Shown here: one piece after another, positions 6,633 to 9,970 of the stretch
How positions within the stretch are numbered: the first letter of the stretch is position 1
How the letters are laid out: the number at the start of each line of letters is the position of its first letter
Source: Clostridium sp. SCN 57-10
GTDB lineage: Bacteria; Bacillota; Clostridia; Oscillospirales; Butyricicoccaceae
Direction: 5' to 3'
DNA: 9,970 bases
NCBI GenBank assembly: GCA_001725215.1
Contig: MEFT01000149.1
Span: 1-9,970 of the forward strand
Translations under genes and position numbers: made by a program
The notes under the pieces: generated by a model
Seen by the model: the letters and a program-made list of their open reading frames with translations, nothing else
What the model was told of the DNA's origin: nothing
Database searches by the model: none

Positions 6633-7103
6633 ATGAAAACAATGAAGAAGATTTTTGCCGCAGGTTTGGTGGTATCGACACTGGCTATCGGTTCGGTTGG
6701 GGCGCTCGCCGCCTCACAGTATGAGACACCTGCCGAAGCGATTGCCTGGCTTACCGGGCGCGAGGTGCAATCGGTGATTGACGAGCGCTCCGAAACGGGC
6801 AAAACCTATGGAACGATTGCAAACGAAGCGGGTGTGCTCACCCAGTTCAAAACGGAAATGCTGGAAATGAAAAAAGAGATGATTGCCGCTCGCGTTGCAG
6901 CGGGAACGCTGACACAGGGGCAGGCAGACGCCATCCTCGCACGGATTGAATCAAACCAGTCCGAATGTGACGGAAGCGGGACGGGTTGCGGCCTGAAGGG
7001 CACCGGCCGCGGCATGGGTGCCGGCTTTGGGCAGGGCGGCGGACAAGCGCGCGGACAGCGCGGCCAAGGCGGAGTCTATATGCCTATAAAAATCATTGTT
7101 TGA
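6633..7103 (+). CDS. Small secreted DUF2680-like protein with Gly-rich tail
   Basis: This is a 156-residue exported protein. Residues 1-26 form a signal peptide (basic MKTMKK, a hydrophobic core, then an A-L-A cleavage site before ASQYETPAEA). The mature part has the pattern I recall for clostridial DUF2680 proteins: TPAEAIAWLTGREV..ID, the TGKTYGTIANEAG motif, a helical FKTEMLEMKKEMIAARVAAGTLTQGQADAILARI segment, then a Gly-rich tail (about 114-147) containing GTGRGM at 123-128. Two Cys (112, 119) flank the start of the tail. The protein ends in a short hydrophobic PIKIIV. The ribosome binding site AGGAGGT (6620-6626) sits six bases before the ATG. The family has no firm function. Its divergent placement beside a two-component system and its small helical secreted design suggest an envelope-stress or metal-related role like that of Spy/CpxP-type proteins, an analogy of context and not of detectable homology. 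Confidence 0.8.
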   Translation: MKTMKKIFAAGLVVSTLAIGSVGALAASQYETPAEAIAWLTGREVQSVIDERSETGKTYGTIANEAGVLTQFKTEMLEMKKEMIAARVAAGTLTQGQADAILARIESNQSECDGSGTGCGLKGTGRGMGAGFGQGGGQARGQRGQGGVYMPIKIIV

Positions 7104-7106
7104 TAG

Positions 7107-7135
7107 TTGACATTTTGTGCAAAAGCGAATATAAT
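7107..7135 (+). promoter_or_regulatory. Perfect consensus sigma-A-type promoter of the ABC exporter operon
   Basis: TTGACA (7107-7112), a 17-base spacer and TATAAT (7130-7135) match the vegetative sigma factor consensus at every position. The -35 begins four bases after the secreted-protein stop codon. Transcription should start near 7142, placing a 15-bp hairpin within about ten bases of the mRNA 5' end. Confidence 0.9.
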
Positions 7136-7150
7136 CATATTCCCACAAAA

Positions 7151-7188
7151 AAACAGCGTGTGTTTGAACCGGCAAACACACGCTGTTT
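7151..7188. repeat. Perfect 15-bp hairpin at the 5' end of the ABC operon mRNA; terminator form on the - strand
   Basis: AAACAGCGTGTGTTT (7151-7165) and AAACACACGCTGTTT (7174-7188) are perfect inverted copies around the 8-base loop GAACCGGC. Outer bases (TTCCCAC near 7140 and GTGGAA near 7195) can add an imperfect lower stem. Seven As precede it, so on the - strand it is a stem plus T run and would be a strong intrinsic terminator. On the + strand GCATCTG follows, so it should not terminate strongly. It could stabilise the mRNA, be a repressor operator just downstream of the promoter, or block antisense transcription. Confidence 0.85.
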
Positions 7189-7227
7189 GCATCTGTGGAA
7201 AAGGATGAAAAACGAGGGAGGGACAGC

Positions 7228-8202
7228 ATGATACGACTACAGGGCATTCACAAAACGTTTCGGGTGGCGAAGCGCAAGTCCGGCATGGGACAGGCGGTAA
7301 AAGCGCTGGTTTCACGCGAATACGAAACGGTACACGCGCTGAACGATGTTAGCTTTACCATTCAGGATGGGGAAATGGTAGGGTACATCGGACCCAATGG
7401 TGCGGGAAAGAGCACGACCATTAAGATTATGTGCGGCGTGCTCACGCCGGACAGCGGACAGTGCGACATCGACGGCAGAACGCCGTGGCGTGACAGAGTA
7501 GCGCATGTGGGCAGCATAGGCGTTGTGTTCGGGCAGCGCAGCCAGCTTTGGTGGGATGTGCCGGTGTACGACAGCTTTGACCTGATCCGCGACATCTACC
7601 GCGTGGATGAGGTGCAGTATAGGCGCAACCTAAACGAACTGGTCGAGCTGCTCGACCTCGCCGAAATACTGAAAACGCCGACACGCAGTCTCAGCCTTGG
7701 GCAGCGTATGCGCTGCGAGCTTACCGCGTCGCTGCTGCATAATCCGAAGACGCTTTTTCTGGACGAGCCGACCATCGGGCTTGATGCCGTATCAAAAATT
7801 GCGGTGCGGCAGTTTATCAAGCGGCTAAATGCCGAGCGCGGTACGACGGTTATTTTGACAACGCACGATATGCAGGATATTGAGGCGCTGACCGAGCGCA
7901 TCCTGCTCATCGGCAAGGGGAGAATTCTGCTGGACGGCAGCCTGCAGGAGCTGAAGCGCACATCGTCCGACCGCAAAACCATCATATTTGAGCATAAAGG
8001 CGAAACGCCTGCGCTGTGCGCGGGGATGGAAGCGATTGAGCGGCGGGAGGGGAGAACGGTCGTCACGCTTTCGCCGTCCGTCTGCTCGGTGTCGGATGCG
8101 CTTGCTTATATTTCGTCGCAGGTGGAGATTTTAGATCTCTCGGTTTCCGGTGTCAGCGCGGAAGAAATGGTAGCCGGATTGTATCGGGAGTATCAGATAT
8201 GA
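7228..8202 (+). CDS. ABC-2 type exporter ATP-binding protein (COG4586-like)
   Basis: With the ATG at 7228 the product has 324 residues. I prefer this start to the GTG at 7195 because GGAGG (7217-7221) lies six bases before it, and the earlier start would add unrelated residues. Motifs: Walker A GPNGAGKST (55-63), Q-loop Gln103 in FGQRSQLWWDVP, signature LSLGQRMR (155-162, a variant of LSGGQ that I associate with this family), Walker B TLFLDEP (175-181), D-loop GLD (184-186) and H-loop His213. All catalytic elements are present. A C-terminal extension of about 85 residues follows the nucleotide-binding domain, as in other ABC-2 ATPases. It should energise export through the two permeases encoded next. 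Its TGA overlaps the next ATG (ATGA), so translation is coupled. The substrate is unknown; annotations such as daunorubicin or Na+ exporter would be over-reading. Confidence 0.93.
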   Translation: MIRLQGIHKTFRVAKRKSGMGQAVKALVSREYETVHALNDVSFTIQDGEMVGYIGPNGAGKSTTIKIMCGVLTPDSGQCDIDGRTPWRDRVAHVGSIGVVFGQRSQLWWDVPVYDSFDLIRDIYRVDEVQYRRNLNELVELLDLAEILKTPTRSLSLGQRMRCELTASLLHNPKTLFLDEPTIGLDAVSKIAVRQFIKRLNAERGTTVILTTHDMQDIEALTERILLIGKGRILLDGSLQELKRTSSDRKTIIFEHKGETPALCAGMEAIERREGRTVVTLSPSVCSVSDALAYISSQVEILDLSVSGVSAEEMVAGLYREYQI

Positions 8203-9002
8203 GAAAATATCTTGCGCTCTTTCGCATTCGATTTGCAAACGGCCTGCAATACCGGGCCGCGGCGCTGGCGGGTATTGCAACGCAGTTTGCTTGGGGGTTT
8301 ATGGAGCTGCTTGCGTTTTCGGCTTTTTATAAGGCGGATCCCGCTTCGTTTCCGATGGAGTTTTCTCAAACCGTATCTTATATTTGGTTGCAGCAGGCCT
8401 TTTTGGCTCTTTTTATGGTCTGGTTTTTCGAAGCAGACATTTTTAACTCTATTACAAGCGGCGGAATCGCCTACGAGCTTGCCCGCCCAATGGATTTATA
8501 TGGACGCTGGTTCTGCCAGTCGGCCGCAAGCCGCGTAGCCAAGGCTGTGCTGCGCAGTGCACCGATTTTGATTGTGGCGTTCACCGTGCCCGGACCACTG
8601 CGTATGTCGCTGCCGCCAAGCGGCGCACAGTTCGCGCTGTTTCTTATCTCGGCGGTGCTCAGCCTTTGTGTCGTGGTTGCGTTTACCATGCTGGTTTACA
8701 TATCCACTTTTTTTACGCTTTCTCCGATCGGCGTGCGCTTAATTTCCGCCGTGCTTGCCGACTTTTTGGCAGGCGCCGTTGTGCCTCTGCCATTTTTTCC
8801 ACCCGCATTTCGAGCTGTGGCAGAAGTTTTGCCGTTTGCTGCTATGCAGAATATGCCGCTGCGTATTTATGGCGGCAGCATCGCGTCGGGTGACGCGATA
8901 AGAGGTATCGCACTGCAGATTTTCTGGCTTGCGGCGCTTGTGGTGGGTGGCAAGCTTATGATGAAAAGCGCGCTGCGCAAAGTCGTGGTGCAGGGGGGAT
9001 AA
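8199..9002 (+). CDS. ABC-2 type permease subunit 1 (COG4587-like)
   Basis: This 267-residue membrane protein has about six hydrophobic segments, roughly at 22-43, 60-78, 119-134, 145-174, 178-200 and 236-255. The cytoplasmic loop after the second segment carries SGGIAYELARPMDLYGRWF, the G-x(n)-L-x-RP pattern seen in this ABC-2 permease group and matched in subunit 2. The start overlaps the ATPase stop by four bases, and the stop is one base before the second permease gene, so the three genes form one operon. The two different permeases probably make a heterodimeric channel with a homodimer of the ATPase. The family is usually left as an uncharacterised ABC-2 transport system. Confidence 0.88.
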   Translation: MRKYLALFRIRFANGLQYRAAALAGIATQFAWGFMELLAFSAFYKADPASFPMEFSQTVSYIWLQQAFLALFMVWFFEADIFNSITSGGIAYELARPMDLYGRWFCQSAASRVAKAVLRSAPILIVAFTVPGPLRMSLPPSGAQFALFLISAVLSLCVVVAFTMLVYISTFFTLSPIGVRLISAVLADFLAGAVVPLPFFPPAFRAVAEVLPFAAMQNMPLRIYGGSIASGDAIRGIALQIFWLAALVVGGKLMMKSALRKVVVQGG

Positions 9003-9003
9003 G

Positions 9004-9780
9004 ATGAAGCTTTATTTGAAGTTTTTTAGTATGCACCTCAAAAGCCAGATGCAGTATAAGGCCTCTTTCTTTATGACAGCAATGGGTCAGTTTCTGGTCT
9101 CCTTCAGCACGCTTCTGGGCATCTGGTTTATGTTTGATCGCTTTCATACGGTAGAAGGCTTTAGCTTTCAAGAGGTGCTTTTATGTTTTGCGGTGGTTTT
9201 GCTTGCATATTCTCTGGCGGAGTGCTTTGGGCGCGGATTTGACGTATTTCCGCGTATGATCAGCAACGGGGAGTTTGACCGCGTGCTCGTCCGTCCGCGG
9301 CATGAGGTGTTTCAGGTACTGGCGTCTCAGATGGAGTTCACGCGCATTGGACGGCTTCTGCAGGCTGTTTTAGTGTTTTGCTATGCGCTACCCGCCTGTG
9401 GCGTTATCTGGACTTGGGATAAAATTTTCACACTGGCGCTTATGATTGCATGCGGCAGCATCATCTTTTTTTGCTTATTTTTAATTTATGCTGGCATTTC
9501 GTTCTTTACCATTGAAGGGCTTGAGTTCATGAATGTGCTGACCGACGGCGGCAGAGAGTTTGGGCGCTACCCCTTTTCGGTTTACGGCAAGGACGTTTTG
9601 CGCTTTCTCACCTATGTGATTCCACTTGCGCTTTTTCAATATTATCCGCTGCTTTACTTACTGGGCAGGGAAACGAGGGTAAGCTATATGCTCGCGCCGC
9701 TGCTTGGATTGCTATTTGCCGTGCCCGCCTACGCCTTTTGGCGCTTTGGCCTGCGCCGGTATAAGTCGACGGGGTCGTAA
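9004..9780 (+). CDS. ABC-2 type permease subunit 2 (COG3694/DUF990, ABC2_membrane_6-like)
   Basis: This 258-residue membrane protein has about six hydrophobic segments, roughly at 22-43, 57-74, 115-135, 141-168, 199-220 and 228-247. Family-typical stretches are ISNGEFDRVLVRP (86-98) and GREFGRYPFSVYGKDVLR (183-200) followed by a YVIPLALFQYYP-type segment; these place it in the DUF990 group. A G-rich ribosome binding site (AGGGGGG) lies in the last codons of subunit 1, and only one base separates the genes. It is the last gene of the exporter operon. No terminator hairpin was seen in the 78 bases after it, so some readthrough into the next gene is possible. Confidence 0.9.
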   Translation: MKLYLKFFSMHLKSQMQYKASFFMTAMGQFLVSFSTLLGIWFMFDRFHTVEGFSFQEVLLCFAVVLLAYSLAECFGRGFDVFPRMISNGEFDRVLVRPRHEVFQVLASQMEFTRIGRLLQAVLVFCYALPACGVIWTWDKIFTLALMIACGSIIFFCLFLIYAGISFFTIEGLEFMNVLTDGGREFGRYPFSVYGKDVLRFLTYVIPLALFQYYPLLYLLGRETRVSYMLAPLLGLLFAVPAYAFWRFGLRRYKSTGS

Positions 9781-9797
9781 TAAGACGGCAGTTGTGC

Positions 9798-9826
9798 TTG
9801 TATTTTGACGGCGCAAAAGGTATAAT
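9798..9826 (+). promoter_or_regulatory. Promoter of the acetyltransferase gene
   Basis: TTGTAT (9798-9803), a 17-base spacer and a perfect TATAAT (9821-9826) give a good vegetative promoter with a predicted start near 9833, about 26 bases before the ATG. A TTGACG at 9805-9810 looks like a better -35 but is only 10 bases from the -10, too close to be used with it. Confidence 0.75.
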
Positions 9827-9858
9827 GGAGCACAAATTGGAAGAAGGAAGGGAAATGC

Positions 9859-9970
9859 ATGGAGTTGATTTATGAGAGCAACCGCATTTACGGACGAAAC
9901 GACGCGGGCGAAGTGATTGCCGAGGTGACGTTCCCCGCGATTGACGCGAATACAGTTGACATCGACCATA
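9859..9970 (+). CDS. GNAT-type N-acetyltransferase (COG2388-like), 3'-partial
   Basis: Thirty-seven codons are visible before the window ends. The product begins MELIYESNRIYGRNDAGEVI and continues AEVTFPAIDANTVDIDH, matching the N-terminal strands of the small (about 90-residue) GNAT-like proteins of the COG2388 type, which start with a M-E-[LF]-x-Y-E-x-N-R-I-Y pattern. The acetyl-CoA-binding Q/R-x-x-G-x-G/A loop would come just after the window edge, so catalysis cannot be checked here. GGAAGGGA (9847-9854) just before the ATG serves as ribosome binding site. An ATG at 9855 in another frame stops after a few codons. Its own promoter makes it independent of the exporter operon. Confidence 0.75.
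   Translation, partial: MELIYESNRIYGRNDAGEVIAEVTFPAIDANTVDIDH

Noticed and set aside
7195..7227. GTG at 7195 as the start of the ABC ATPase
   Set aside because: It lies at the foot of the hairpin and lacks a ribosome binding site, while the ATG at 7228 has GGAGG six bases upstream and begins at the expected family N-terminus.
9805..9826. TTGACG paired with TATAAT as the acetyltransferase promoter
   Set aside because: The spacing is only 10 bases; TTGTAT at 9798 gives the proper 17-base spacing.

Overview
The window looks like a chromosomal segment from a Gram-positive anaerobe of the Bacillota, most likely class Clostridia. This rests on the S-layer-homology (SLH) surface protein, strong AGGAGG-type ribosome binding sites, a Firmicutes-type two-component system, and a small secreted DUF2680-like protein of a kind I know from clostridia. 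Base composition looks moderate. I cannot name the genus.

Layout. (1) Positions 1-3893, + strand: the 3' part of a very large secreted surface protein built from VCBS/cadherin-like and bacterial Ig-like modules, ending in three SLH domains. The reading frame is broken near 3111, so the adhesive part and the SLH anchor are now in different frames. (2) Positions 3894-4268: a 375-base convergent intergenic region with three hairpins, including a probable bidirectional terminator, and no convincing gene. (3) Positions 4269-6463, - strand: an OmpR/PhoB-type response regulator followed by its membrane sensor histidine kinase, with a 4-base ATGA overlap. (4) Positions 6464-6632: a divergent regulatory region with repeated ATGATAAGAT-like motifs and an 11-bp inverted repeat. 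(5) Positions 6633-7103, + strand: a small exported DUF2680-like protein with a Gly-rich tail. (6) Positions 7107-9780, + strand: a three-gene ABC-2 type exporter operon (ATPase and two permeases of the COG4586/COG4587/COG3694 type). It has a perfect sigma-A consensus promoter and a perfect 15-bp hairpin at the predicted 5' end of its mRNA. (7) Positions 9781-9970: a second good promoter and the start of a small GNAT-type acetyltransferase gene that runs off the window.

How the parts may work together. The two-component pair and the divergent secreted protein probably form an envelope-sensing unit, similar in layout to other systems where a small exported protein gene sits beside its regulator. 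The kinase's extracellular region and the secreted protein share the motif GTGRGM, encoded by nearly identical DNA, which suggests a shared ligand or a physical relationship. The ABC exporter has its own strong promoter, so its link to the two-component system is only positional. I found no CRISPR array, insertion sequence, tRNA, rRNA or clear phage gene.
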